DNA of 64,000 bases, taken from the NCBI GenBank assembly GCA_024336345.1, contig JANFOG010000004.1, positions 3,100,001 to 3,164,000 of the forward strand. The letters are read 5' to 3'. The notes under the pieces were generated by a model. The model was given only the letters and a program-made list of their open reading frames with translations. It was not told where the DNA came from and did not search any database. Shown here piece after piece: positions 19,920 to 31,454 of this stretch; the stretch's first letter is position 1, and every line of letters starts with the position of its first letter. Made by a program: the position numbers and the translations under genes. The stretch comes from Mariannaea sp. PMI_226. Taxonomy: Eukaryota > Ascomycota > Sordariomycetes > Hypocreales > Nectriaceae.

Positions 19920-21999
19920 GGTGACTTTAAATGGGAGTATTGATTCAGGTTTCAAGCACAGAAAGATTCCGGAAAGCTTGGTTATGACAGTCGTGGGCAA
20001 AACAGGCGGAGATGCGGCTCTGTGGCCTGACAAGGCGGCTACGCCCGTAATCATTGGACACGTGGTGGTCAGGCAGCAATAGGCAAACGCTCTGCGATGA
20101 GGCAAACGCTCTAAGGTGGCCTGTTTAAATAGTATAGCATTTAGATAACACTTTCTGGTCATGATCTTCCTCTACAGACAATAAAGCATGGCAAAAGATG
20201 GCCTCACGCACTTGCTTGTCGAGAACCAATAACAACCTTAATGCGTAGTCTCAAGAACCTTTTAAAATCGTCTATAATAAGATCTAGATGCTAATTCTAG
20301 TGCTTCTTTATATATGGCTTAAGTTCCGAGAAGAGTTCTTGAATGGGATGAAGGCTCTAACCCTCTGTGACAGTGATACAATAATTGCTGAGAAAGTCCC
20401 CAAGCCCAAAGAGTATTTATTGACCCTGTGTAAATAAGCAAAAGGATAGTGGATAATATATCCAATCATATTCGTTGGAAGTATCCGGTGCCTTAAATTA
20501 CGCTTTAGTTTATTGATCTTTATGAGAGTTGTTACTTGGGAGGCCAATCCGTACACCGCTGCCCAGTCTTCTTACCACAATTAGACTCACTCATACAGAC
20601 AAGCTGTTTAGTCTTGGAGTGTAACACTTTGCGTAGATTTAAATTTCGCAGCTTGTTATCTTGCTATTATTCAACGTGGAAATAACATGTATTCTTTAGT
20701 TCAACCTACTCTTTCAAAGTCCGACATGCTATAAACAGCAACACTTCGATTTCAGTCTGTGGTAAAGGGGGGCGGCCATTTCATGTAGGGTCATATCTAG
20801 CTGTTATGTCAGCTGCTTACATAGGGTTTCTTGCATATGTTGTGTAATATTACTTCTTCGTCCAGGCCAAGGTGGGGATTTGAGGATCGTTACTTCATTT
20901 GGTATTGGGGCTCGTCGTTTCAGTCGTTATCTTCGGACTGTACGGTCGCTACAGCCGACAGATTTGGCCATCTTATAATTAATATAACGCTTTAGATCAT
21001 ATCATTAATGTAATTATATTTCAAAAGACTAAGCCATGATGCCATATTTATGACAATACAGAAAAAGCTTATTGGAAGTATTGGATGGTGAGCAAAAAGT
21101 TGCTGTACGCTGAGGGCTAGTGGAGAAACTGCAATTCCATTTATGGCATTGAATGTTCTCTATTGTCCAAAGTGGAGCGTACATGAGCCGTTTTTGGTTC
21201 TGTTGGCCATCACTCTAAAGGCACATACTATCCATGCATACCGCATGGCGTCAGCTACAGCGTACCACAGGCGGCAGCCCGTGCGAAAACCCATTCATTT
21301 AAACATTGAATTAGCAGATACACTTCGCGGCGGCTACTGTATTCATCAGAGACTGCAGCCACTTTCCATTGCGTGAAATACGGGTCTAAACCTCGAATAA
21401 ATATGATGCGGATCACTGGGACGAACAGGCCAGTACGTGTTCAGGTTAAGTGACTGAACATCTCAGAGTTCTTTGGCTCTTTTTGTTTTGTTCACAAGCC
21501 CAAGTATTTTTTTTAACATACCTATGTTTTAAAAATGACTGTTCCTGGATGGCATGGGCAATCTAGCCTCACTTCATCTTTGTCTGAGGAGGATCATTAG
21601 GAAATCAAATCAAGCGACTTAGTGAACAGCAGTATCTCACACCCCGATCAAGTTGTTCTATTCCACTCTTGTCTTTCCAACCACGTTCCATGTAACACTG
21701 ACTCAATGTGGTTCGTTCAGTCTCATCATCCTTGGAACTGAAAGAAGTGAAAGGGCAGAACAGATACACAGACATCAAACCGATTTCAATATGCCTCACC
21801 TCGACTCTTCTATGAACCAGATTATTTACATCATAAATAATGAGCTCTTGTTACCATTATCGCCTTATCCTTTTCTCAACAAACCTGCCCCAGCACTCAA
21901 AAACCAATCAAGAAACTTCAGCTCATTTTTTGGCAAAAGTCATTCTATCAATCGTCCAGTATACACCTCTTTCCACTAAAATATCCACGAGAATCAATC
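19920..21999. other. 2.1-kb intergenic region, no gene seen
   Basis: There are only short ORFs without motifs. The part from 21,780 to 21,999 is pyrimidine-rich and probably holds the promoter and leader of the plus-strand gene that starts at 22000. Confidence 0.5.
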
Positions 22000-23146
22000 A
22001 TGAGCAATTCCGGAAACATAGGTAACCCTGGCGTTGATTCTTTCCAGCCGGCTCCCGAGGACTTCCAAGCCTATGGCCTCGACATTCCTGCCGTTCAGTG
22101 GTTTTACACGAATAGCGAGCCTGCCACTGCCATCAGAGAGAACTCAGGTGCAACATTCAGTGAATGTTGTCAAGGAATTGAAGATTATTCTGATTCTGAT
22201 TTCTTCCCATCGGAGGCCTTTTTCGGAGAGAACGGTTTCAGACCCCTTGAAGATACTTCCGCACCGGTCATTTCGGTAAGTAAAAAGCTCTGCCTTCAAA
22301 CGAGAACCACCATACCAAAGAATTATCAATGCTAACAACCCTTTTTCCAGAATTGCACCTTTACCAATTTCGTGCATTCTGGGTGCTATTCCCCGTACAA
22401 GCGCGATGCCACGCCCTTCGCTCGCGCCCGTGGCTTGCGGGATGACTATCTTGTGTATGACCTGAAGGCCGCCTTGAAAGGGGATTGGCTCGGCAAATAC
22501 GACGACGTAACTGTTCCTCTTGTCGATGGGATGTGGCATATGTACCATCGCCAGCTCTTCAATTCCCTCTTCAACTGGTACTCTACCGGCAACTGGATGA
22601 TCAAGATGGGAACAAGGGAGGCTCTCGATTGGATGCGCAAGGTCACAAGGCAGCTTCGTGCTAGCCACGGCCAGGACTACGAGCCTGCCTGGGACAAGCT
22701 TACACCATCACGAGAGGAGATGCCCCCGTTCCACAGGCAATTTGCAAACGTGATTCCGCATAATCTTACCTACGGTGACGTAGAGCAAATCGCCGCCGAG
22801 GTCTTGAACCAAGCTCTCCTTGCTCATATGGGGCAACAGCACATTATCCTCTGGCGACCAAGCAACGGTAGCCAGAACTATGACTGCTTTGCAGCTCGAT
22901 GGGACAACATCCTATCTCAGTACCGGGTAAGTGGATTTTTGGTTGCTATTCTCGCTCACATCCTATTAATAATACAAAAGATCTCATACTAATATTATCG
23001 ATTAGGATGACAAAACTTTAATCCATACAGCTCTTCATATCATCCGCGATGTCAGGCCTCGCGCTGGTCACTGTGTCATAGCTAGTTCTCGCAAGAGCGC
23101 GGGGCGTTCGCTCGTCGACGAGATTGAACATCTGCGCATCAACTAG
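22000..23146 (+). CDS. three-exon protein of unknown function
   Basis: Exons are 22000..22275, 22351..22926 and 23006..23146, encoding 330 residues with both introns in phase 0. Donors are GTAAGT; branch sites GCTAAC and CTAAT lie before the CCAG and TTAG acceptors. The start ATG follows a long C/T-rich leader. The N-terminal 90 residues are acidic and Ser/Pro rich. The middle contains GDWLGKYDDVTVPLVDGMWH, MYHRQLFNSLFNWYSTGNWM and HNLTYGDVEQIAAEVLNQAL. The C-terminus ends RPRAGHCVIASSRKSAGRSL and EIEHLRIN. It has no signal peptide or membrane span. Coding quality is clear but I do not recognise a domain; a fungal-specific protein is the best description. Confidence 0.8.
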
Positions 23147-23741
23147 GCCGAGGCGCCTTGCATCGTGATGGACGTTGATTGACTCATTGTAATTGCGGCG
23201 GTGGAAATGGGGCCTATTTGAGAAAGGATGGAGATGTTTTGCTCTATTTGGAAACTGTCCTTTTTTAGGTGAAGCTTCGAATAGCTAGTTCAGTATTATA
23301 TGGTAAGAGAGGCGGCGCTTAATAAACGTGTGATCAGGACTAAGATGTGACATAAACTATATCTCAAGTAGTGGTATTCATTGCTTTATTTCAACTATTT
23401 AGCCGCCAGTCCCCATTCGACAATGACCTCCCAGCTCCTAATCTACCCAGTTTCACGTCGATGGACTTGCTGGAAGAAATTCTACTGGCAACTGAGTGCG
23501 AGTGTGAGTATGAGAGGACTGTACATCCGAAAAAGGCAGTAAAATTGGATTGTTTGGCATTATTATTTCCATGACACATCGTGATGCTTTTGCTCCCATT
23601 CCCCGTGCTCAATGACTTTAAACTTCCATGCTAGAAACGCCCTTCCCTGTTACGTCTTTGTTCTGTTTTTCTTGCTGTGTTTTTTATTTCTTCGGTTTTT
23701 TTTTTTTTTGGGTTGGATTATTTTTGGGCGTTTGCCCAAAT
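23147..23741. other. convergent spacer before PDX1
   Basis: This contains the 3' flanks of two converging genes and a T run at 23698-23710. No gene is seen. Confidence 0.5.
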
Positions 23742-24680
23742 TTACCAGCCTCGACCAGCAAGCTTCTCCTCAGGCTTCATGCTGTCGCAGTTGATGCCCA
23801 CCATGGCCTCACCCAAACCAGTGCTGGCCTCAGCCAACACCTTGGCGTCTCTGAAGTGAGTTGTGGCTCGCACAATAGCCTTGGCGCGCTTCACGGGGTC
23901 ACCAGACTTGAAAATTCCGCTGCCAACAAAGACACCGTCACAGCCCAGCTGCATCATGAGAGCGGCGTCGGCAGGGGTAGCAACGCCTCCGGCGGCGAAG
24001 TTGACGACGGGGAGACGGCCCAGCTCAGCAGTCTGGCGAAGGAGCTCGGCGTCGACCTCGAGCTTACGAGCGAGCTCCCGGATGCGGATGATGCCACCCT
24101 CAGCCAGGGCGGCCTTGGCCTCAGCAATCTGCCTGTTCACAGTCTTCATGTGTCGGACAGCCTCAACAACATCACCAGTGCCGGCCTCACCCTTGGTTCG
24201 GATCATGGCAGCACCCTCAGCAATTCTTCGGAGGGCCTCGCCGAGGTTTCGGCAGCCACACACGAATGGCACGCTGAAGGGGCTCTTCTCGACGTGGCTC
24301 TCATCATCAGCAGGAGTGAGGACCTCGCTCTCGTCAATGTAGTCAACACCGAGAGCCTCCAGGATCTGGCACTCGACGAAGTGGCCGATACGAGCCTTAG
24401 CCATGACGGGGATGGTGACGGCATCCTGGATCTCCTTGATCATGGCGGGGTCGGACATGCGAGCAACGCCGCCGTCCTTGCGAATGTCGGCAGGGACACG
24501 CTCGAGGGCCATGACGGCGCAAGCACCAGCCTCCTCAGCAATGCGAGCCTGCTCAGCATTGACGACGTCCATGATGACACCTCCCTTGAGCATCTGGGCC
24601 AGGCCAGCCTTGACGGTGAAGGAAGCCTTGGCCTCAGTGCTGGCAGCGGGGGTGGATCCGACGACTACTTCGTTGCCCAT
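23742..24680 (-). CDS. PDX1: pyridoxal 5'-phosphate synthase, synthase subunit (PDX1/SNZ/PdxS)
   Basis: An intronless 312-residue protein of the DXP-independent vitamin B6 pathway. It condenses ribose 5-phosphate and glyceraldehyde 3-phosphate with ammonia to make PLP. The beta/alpha barrel shows [20 protein letters not shown] (with Asp38), [13 protein letters not shown] with Lys95, the Schiff-base lysine for the pentose, and [17 protein letters not shown] with Lys163, the second catalytic lysine. [20 protein letters not shown] and [11 protein letters not shown] form the phosphate sites. Length is normal for the family. Ammonia comes from the PDX2 glutaminase, encoded divergently 1.67 kb away. 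A short N-terminal extension ([14 protein letters not shown]) is variable in fungi. Expression is strongly suggested by very regular, C-rich codon choice. Confidence 0.98.
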   Translation of the reverse strand: MGNEVVVGSTPAASTEAKASFTVKAGLAQMLKGGVIMDVVNAEQARIAEEAGACAVMALERVPADIRKDGGVARMSDPAMIKEIQDAVTIPVMAKARIGHFVECQILEALGVDYIDESEVLTPADDESHVEKSPFSVPFVCGCRNLGEALRRIAEGAAMIRTKGEAGTGDVVEAVRHMKTVNRQIAEAKAALAEGGIIRIRELARKLEVDAELLRQTAELGRLPVVNFAAGGVATPADAALMMQLGCDGVFVGSGIFKSGDPVKRAKAIVRATTHFRDAKVLAEASTGLGEAMVGINCDSMKPEEKLAGRGW

Positions 24681-26347
24681 TTTGTAAAATGATTAGAGAA
24701 GAAGATGGATGTTAGGGTAGTAATGGGTGTGTAAGTGTGCAGGAGATGTGATGTGTAGGTGAGATGGATGGATTGTGATGGATCAGATGAGATGGAGTGT
24801 GTGAGTGAGTGAGTGAAGATTGGCGACAAAAGTTAAAATGATATCACAACGTCTGCTTTATGAACCTCACCCGGCATGTCGGACTTTCCCTTTTTACAGG
24901 ATTCGATCTGCAGTGATAATGCACCAGTGTGGCCCCCGAGTCAAACAAAGTGGTGGCAAGCAGAGGCATAGACTGCTTAGCTTCCGCAAGCCACGTATAG
25001 GGGAAAGGGCGGCGGCATCCAGATGTAGGTACACATGCGAGCAGAGGTACATGAGACACACAAGATTAACGCCGCAGTATGAGACTTTTTCTGGCGTATT
25101 CTGCTGCATTCTGCTGCACCCGGCGCCCTTCAAGTCTCTCCGTCCTCCCCCCTTTGGCAAAGTCCCTCGAGGCCGGAATTGACTTTTGGGCGTTCTCGGC
25201 CTTCTGATCCGGGAGGTGGTCCCTTTCGGCGCGGATCTGGCGGAAATCATCGGGAAGGGAAGGGATAAGAAGAGTTCTAGTGCTATTCCATCTCGTACAG
25301 TGCTCCATAGGCACAGAAGCCTTACGGCCAAACGTCCTGCTTCTAGCGGATAGACTCGGAGGGGCGCCGAATGCTTGTATGTAATGGAAGCAAAACAGAT
25401 GACCCGGCAGATGCGTGCTGCACGTCCGGAGGGACTACTGCACGTAGGATGCATGTTCCCCCTGGACTGTCCTATTTAGCCTCCTCCACCCCAACCCGCA
25501 TCGCAGACAGGCGGAACGGGGAGGGGCAGAGAAAGGCGGGCATCGGCAGAAACGAGAGAAAGGAACAAGCCAAACGGCAGATGTCGAGTCTTTGGAGGAC
25601 AGTGTTCGATGGTGCTTGGATGATTGGCTGGCCCGGAATGGGGGAAAATGGGGGGAACGAGCCAGCTCCGCAGCGCACACAGCGCACACAGCGCTGTCGA
25701 GATGGCGTCTTTCCCTTTCTGAGAAGGTCCGCTGCAGAGCCGGCATTAGCGCGGCAGACGTGCAGCCGTGCAGACGTGCAGGCCGATCCATCGTTCCCGG
25801 GGATCCGCTTTCGTGGGGAACTGGCAGCACCACGGCAGAGCACAACAGCACTAGCACAGCGCCCACCAGCGCACCCAGCGCACCAGCACAGCACGACACA
25901 GGTGGCGCATATAGCGCCCTTTTTGCCTGCGGCCCTTTGTAATCACGGGGCCATGCTCCGTACTTTGGGTCAGGTACCTTGGTCTACCTACTGCATTGTA
26001 AGTGGCCCAGACTCTTATGAGGCGAAAGATAACAGTGCATATTCACGGAGTGCCCTAGCTTAGAAAGAGAGAATGAAAATTGACGACCACCTATCATAGG
26101 CAGGTTTGAGACGGACGAGCGTTGACTGACAGATTCTCTCTCCATTCTCTCTCCTAGTTTACCTACAACAGGCTATTTTTGCTTACTTTTCATCTTCATT
26201 TCTAATAAACAAACTCGACCTTCAACTGTTTCCGTACCTGTACCATACCGTTACGAGACTGTATTTTTCATAATCATATCCTGTCCTTCCTTTTCCCCCT
26301 TCAGTCACAAACAAAACCTCAGTTAAAAACACCGAACCATCGACAGG
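24681..26347. promoter_or_regulatory. shared intergenic region of the divergent PDX1/PDX2 pair
   Basis: PDX1 and PDX2 start head to head with 1,667 bases between their ATGs. The PDX2 side (26,120-26,340) is C/T-rich and the PDX1 side (24,680-24,850) is G/A-rich on the plus strand, that is C/T-rich on its own coding strand, as expected of two leaders. The middle, 25,640-25,910, is GC-rich with short direct repeats based on CAGCGCAC and CAGACGTGCAG. A 230-codon ORF at 25371..26063 and antisense ORFs there lack any motif and are probably chance. Co-regulation of the pair is inference. Confidence 0.6.
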
Positions 26348-27196
26348 ATGCTCGTACCCGCTACCAAAATGAGCCTCACTGTCGGAGTCCTCGCTTTGCA
26401 GGGCGGCTTCTCCGAACACCTCCATCTCCTACATGTCGCTGCGCAACATCTCTCTTCTACAGAACTGGCCTCAACCACCGCTTTCTCCCTGATCGAGGTC
26501 CGCACCCCTGAGCAACTCGCCAGCTGCGATGCCTTGATCATTCCTGGTGGCGAGAGCACCACCATCTCCTTTGTCGCCGCTCAGTCCGGCCTTCTCGAAC
26601 CTCTCAGAGACTTTGTCAAGTAAGCCACTTTTTTATCCCTAACCTCTCATCCCTCAACAACCCCTCCAACCCCCCACACCCCGCTCTCATGATACTGTTT
26701 TCAATGGGTCCTAACAAAACTGGGCAGGGTTCAGAAGCGGCCTGTATGGGGCACTTGCGCCGGCCTCATCCTCCTCTCCGATGAGGCCAACGCCACCAAG
26801 AAGGGCGGCCAGGAACTCATCGGTGGACTGGGGGTTCGTGTCCACAGAAACCACTTTGGTCGCCAGATTGAGAGTTTCGAGTCAAACATGGACCTCCCCT
26901 TTCTCAGCGGCGAGCCAGATCCTTCCCCCTTCCCTGGCGTCTTCATCCGCGCCCCCGTTGTGGAAGAGGTTCTGCACACAGATGACTCCAGACCGCGAGT
27001 GCAGGTCCTCGCCAAGCTTCCCGGCAGACTTGATAAGATGAGGGCAGGCGTGTCACAGGCAAACACCAAGGACGACTCCGGTGACATTGTCGCCGTGAGA
27101 CAGGGTAATGTTTTGGGAACTAGTTTCCACCCCGAACTAACAAAGGATGCGCGGATACACGTGTGGTGGTTGAAGCAGATCTTGAACAAAGAATAA
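26348..27196 (+). CDS. PDX2: pyridoxal 5'-phosphate synthase, glutaminase subunit (PDX2/SNO/PdxT)
   Basis: A class-I glutamine amidotransferase that supplies ammonia to PDX1. Exons are 26348..26619 and 26728..27196, 246 residues; the intron begins GTAAGC, has a CCTAAC branch site and ends GGGCAG. Motifs are VGVLALQGGFSEHL at the N-terminus, DALIIPGGESTT for oxyanion formation, GTCAGLILL with the nucleophile Cys101, and TSFHPEL with His225 and Glu227. Thus the whole Cys-His-Glu triad is present. Met8 (MSLTVGV) is an alternative start closer to bacterial homologues. An Asp/Pro-rich insertion (GEPDPSPFPGVF and the region after VLHTDD) makes it longer than the bacterial subunit, as usual in fungi. 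Confidence 0.97.
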
Positions 27197-27326
27197 AAAG
27201 AAATAGAAGAGAAAAAAAAGAGATTTACAGATACCTATATAGAAGTAAATTAGACGGCTATGCTAAATCATTTATCATCAATCCAACCCCGACCTCAACC
27301 CAATTCCTACCCTAATCTTACTCCAG

Positions 27327-29475
27327 TCAAGGCTGCCCAACGACTCCGTCATATCCTGGAGGTGGTGACCGCGGTCGACCTGATCCAGATCCCTCAGCAC
27401 CAGGAAATTGCGGCGTCTCTTGGTCAGATTGAGTCCCTGAGGGTCCCTTGACTTTTATCCCTAGAGCCTTGAATATCTCAGGGTTCCTCATCACGTTAGC
27501 CAGATCTGCCGGGGATACGCAACCTCCCAAGCTGACATCCGCGCCATGAGAGCGCAGTGTCTTAATCAACATCACATTGCCTCTGGAGATGGCCTGCATC
27601 AACGGGGTTCTGCCCTTCTTGTCTGCCTCATTCGTATTTGCACCGTGCTCAATGAGGGCTTTTGCCTGATCAACCTTGCCTTTGTCCATGGCATACAGCA
27701 AAAGGGTCTCCCCACCCTGCATCTTCTTATCCGGCGTCGCGCCGTAATCTAGCAACAGCTTCACCAACTCCGTAGAGCCCGTCTCCATGGCATAGCAAAT
27801 GGCGTAGACTCCCCAGGCACCATCAGACGCATTCGCGGCGGCGCCGTGGCTGAGGAGGAGCTTCGCTGTCGACAGCTTCTCCGGCACGGGGAGCTTGCTG
27901 TCCTTGATTATGGCAACCAGGATTGGGTTGGCGTAGATATCCCGAGCATTTGCATCTGCGCCGTGGTCAAGGAGCATTTTCGCAATTTCCATGCGCCGGT
28001 TGTTCAGTGAATCCACTAGGAGAGTATTACCTGTTAGGACACGAGCATTTGCGTTTGCCCCGTAGCTGAGAAGCAGGCGAACCATTTCAATGTTGTCGTT
28101 CGAGGCAGCCAAGACCAGCACCGAGTTTCCGTTGATATCCGACGATCCCGCATCTGCTCCATGCTGGAGGAGCATTTTTGTAAGTTCCATGTTGTTCTTC
28201 TTGACAGCCAGGGCGATAACTGGCCTTCCGGACAGATTCTTAGTGTGCGCGCTTGCGCCATTGGCGAGAAGAAGCTTGATTCCTCGCATATTCCCGCTTT
28301 CAACAACATCGACAAAGTATGGCTGGCCTGTCCAACCTTTCTGATGCACATCAGCGCCCTGGCTGATGAGGAGCTGAGCGACTTCAATGCTTCCAACCGA
28401 GGCAGCGAGGAACAAGGGCGGTAGCTTGTTCAAGCTGAATGTTTTGTCTGCTCCAGCAGCTAGCAGGAACTGGACAGCGTCCTCTTTGTTGGCCAAGATG
28501 GCACAGCCCAGCGGCGTGTTGCCCTCCCCGTTGCGGCCGTTGATGTTTGCCCCCTGGGCGAGAAAGCCGCTCATTTGTTGAACATCTCCCCTCAATGCCG
28601 CCTGGCAAAATGCGGTGGCAAGCGGGTCGGGCTTGGACCAGAGGTTTGCCGTCATAGCTTTGAAGGAGTTTGTGAGCGAGGACATACTCCTAGAAAAGCC
28701 CGATGACGACGAGCTTGTTGACGGTCCCGCTACGGGGGGAGCTGGCTGGGGTGGGCTGAGTTGTGATGGGTTGGGCTGGGATAAATTCGAGCTTTGGTTT
28801 TCGTATGGCGGTGGTTCAACGTCTTGGCCTGGGAGTGGCCCTTTGCTGCTAGATGCATACACAGCATCCTGACTCGCTGCTGAATGTAGTATTTCTCGTG
28901 CTTGCGATGCATGCTGTGATGCCAAATTCACCTGCTCAAGCGTAACTGAGCCTTCGACCGAGTCCATCGCAGCATCCTGGGCGTCTCTGTCCGACCTAGG
29001 GGATCACATATTTAGGTCAATTTCTTGTGCAAAACAACATAGGCATTATATATCAGGTTCTCACACACATCGAAAGTAGCTTCACAAAGTAGTCAAATAC
29101 TTCACAGTACGCATCGAGCGTATGCCCTTGTACGGCCAGAAACCCTTCATCCAGAAAGGGCAAATTATCAGGTTGCAGGCGCATCACCTGTTTGTTCAAG
29201 CCAGCCATGGTGCCATCGCATGATCCAAGACACTGGCTCAGGTGAGACTGAAGCCTCACAGAGATGACCCTCGCTCCATGCAGAGTTGCCTCTAGCTGAA
29301 GCACTTGGTGGTGGAGCTTCTGGAGCAGAGACGAGAAGGAGGAGAGCTGCGGAATGGAAGCATGGTGAGGATCCAGAGTCCTGATAAGCTCATTCAACTC
29401 CTCTGCGCTCGCAAGCGCTCTGTTGGCGAGGGTCGATCCTAGAGATGTGAGCGAGATGACCGAAAACCCGTCCAT
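27327..29475 (-). CDS. ankyrin-repeat protein with a fungal helical N-terminal domain
   Basis: Two exons, 29475..29065 and 28976..27327, join in phase 0 to 686 residues. The intron runs from GTGAGA to CCCAG. Residues 1-137 are a helical region (FSVISLTSLGSTLANRALAS, HHQVLQLEATLHGARVISVR) like the N-terminal domains that precede NACHT or repeat modules in fungal NLR-like proteins; this match is tentative. A Pro/Ser-rich linker with SSSSSGFSRSMSSL follows. From about residue 258 to 630 there are roughly ten ankyrin repeats, recognisable as NGEGNTPLGCAILANKEDAV, VAQLLISQGADV and GRTPLMQAISRGNVMLIK. No nucleotide-binding domain is present. The tail is Pro/Gly-rich. A scaffold role is likely; the partner is unknown. 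Confidence 0.85.
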
Positions 29476-31124
29476 TATCGGATCGTCGGACTAGTGAGGC
29501 TAATTGGCTCGGTGTATTCAGTGAGGATGAGTGGATTGTCGGTTGATCCTGCAAACACTAGAAGTAACCCAGAGCTTTCGGAGGACGAGCCGAAGGGGCC
29601 TGGTGAGATATAGATGTCCGCTGCTCCCTCTGCGTAGGGCTGAAGTCAACCTGACAAGGCTGAATATGCGAGCGTCGTAGATGCTTACGCGGTCTCATCT
29701 GCGGATCGGCCAAATAGCCGTTGTTTTGGAGCACTTTGTGAGTATGGGCTCCCTCCGCTCCGATGCCTTATCCCCGCGCGCCCGCCAACTGACTGGGGCC
29801 GACTCAGGCGACAACTTAAACAGCTGCCTTGGGGATCCCCAGTGGACCCTTTCAGCGGGACTGCCCGTGCATTCACCCCGAAAGCCAAGGGCAATTGGCA
29901 TAGTAAAGAAAGGCGTTGAGTATAGGAATTTTATTTATTCCTACTTGGGCTGCGAAAATGTTCCTCTGCTGTGGGATTATTCTGTGGGCTATTTCTTTTT
30001 TTCTTTTTGGTAACAACAGTTTTCTTGAGTTGGGCGCTTTCTATACTGCCCAGGACCAGGTACCAGATAATAATCAGCAGTTGGGTGCCTTGATTTGTTG
30101 GACCCTTGATCAATATTGGATTGTGATAATCGATTTAGCCATTTTCATCCTAGCCAGGCCAGAACTGGTCCCTTTGTGCGAGAAAGACTCGTCATCGCTC
30201 ACAAGGTTAAGAGTGATGTTTATTTACAAAATCTCCGTTACTACCTCGACTATCCCTCATACAAAGGCTTGTTACCATTTGCCAGCGGCCTCCAAACGGT
30301 CTTCAGAGTATGCCTTTCAAGGATGAAGCACGAATATTTGTATACAAACACCACCAACGCGAAACTAAAATGGACCAGGCTAGATATAGTAAGACACTTG
30401 ACACTGCAGACGCTAGCTGAGTGGTAATAAGAGCAAGATTGAACCACACCGAGCAAAATCGTCCGCACCTTTCTCGTAAACACGCCAGAAGTTTGGGCAT
30501 ATCTACCAGTAATATTCTCCAATCTATTATAGTTTTTTCTGCAATGGTAACTAGGCGATATCTTCCTGCACTCCTTTACATGCGTCATTCCTATATGACG
30601 TGATTGTACCTTTCGACCAATGTCCAAAGCATTCATATGGTAGGGCCCTAGGTAGGAGGCCTCATACACGTAAGGATATGATGCATCAACATTCGAACAA
30701 ATAAGTGACAAATACAATTCGGCATCTCATTCTGATGAATTCAATGTCCAAGACTTTCAACGCCGTCAGCATGCATTGGATGGTCAACATGAGCGCAACG
30801 TGGAAGACGCCAAATCTGGAAACTCCAGTTCTCGGCGTTTTCGAAACGAGCCAGAGTTTCAACTCAAAGCAATAGTGGATGAAATACAATTTGATCAATA
30901 CACGTTGGTTTTCCTAACATATTCCTCCCAACTTCGCTCCATGTAGCTTGAAATTTTTCGAGGTTCAACGCAAACAGGATCGGTAGAACCGGGAGTGATA
31001 CAGCAGAGACAACAGTACCACTCTCTCCAGAAAATGAAATCCCATGCCCGATTTTCTGGCTGTCACGATTTCAGCCAATGAAGGCTCTGCCCCCAGCATA
31101 TGTGTCAATGTTGTAGTCCTTCAT
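29476..31124. other. 1.6-kb intergenic region, no gene seen
   Basis: The promoter of the ankyrin gene lies on the left. ORFs up to 155 codons (30250..30717, minus) lack motifs and look like chance. Confidence 0.45.
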
Positions 31125-31454
31125 TTATGTGTTGGTCTTTGACACATTCTTCGCCTGCTCAGGTTTTCCGGTCATGTAGTAGAAGATGGCGCCAATACCC
31201 AAGGCTCCAGCTCCATACATCATATACTTGTTCCTATCAATTCGAAGAAACAGAGAAACACAGGTTAGAAGATGGCCCTCTATCAATACTGATCTTGGGT
31301 GATAGGTGACCTACCGCTGCGCATCGGGAGTGGGATTTGTCGGATTCCCTCCAGCCGCGCCCTGCCGAACCGGTCGCGAAACATGGAGCCCACGTTGGGC
31401 AGCCATCACGCGGCTGCGAATGATCGGCTGGGCGGTCTTGGTTGCTCGAAGCAT
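31125..31454 (-). CDS. small single-span membrane protein, probably mitochondrial
   Basis: Exon 1 is 31454..31315 and exon 2 is 31233..31125. The 81-base intron (GTAGGT to TTGATAG) joins them in phase 2 to an 82-residue protein. The N-terminus is MLRATKTAQPIIRSRVMAAQ followed by RGLHVSRPVRQ: arginine-rich with no acidic residue for over 50 positions, a typical mitochondrial targeting signal. A Pro/Asn linker (GGNPTNPTPDAQRNK) leads to one hydrophobic span, YMMYGAGALGIGAIFYYM, and a short polar tail ending in KTNT. The layout suits a small inner-membrane or respiratory-complex accessory subunit, but no named family is assigned. Each exon alone is too short to be noticed. Confidence 0.82.

Noticed and set aside
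19920..20162. 81-residue N-terminal extension of the DUF7587-type protein
   Set aside because: Composition is unlike the rest and the Met at 19919 begins the first coding-like stretch.
23628..24692. 354-codon plus-strand ORF covering PDX1
   Set aside because: It lies antisense to a clear PDX1 gene; the open antisense frame is a by-product of its biased codon use and the translation is low-complexity Ser/Leu/Ala.
25371..26063. 230-codon ORF between PDX1 and PDX2
   Set aside because: GC-rich promoter DNA with no motif; antisense frames there are equally open.
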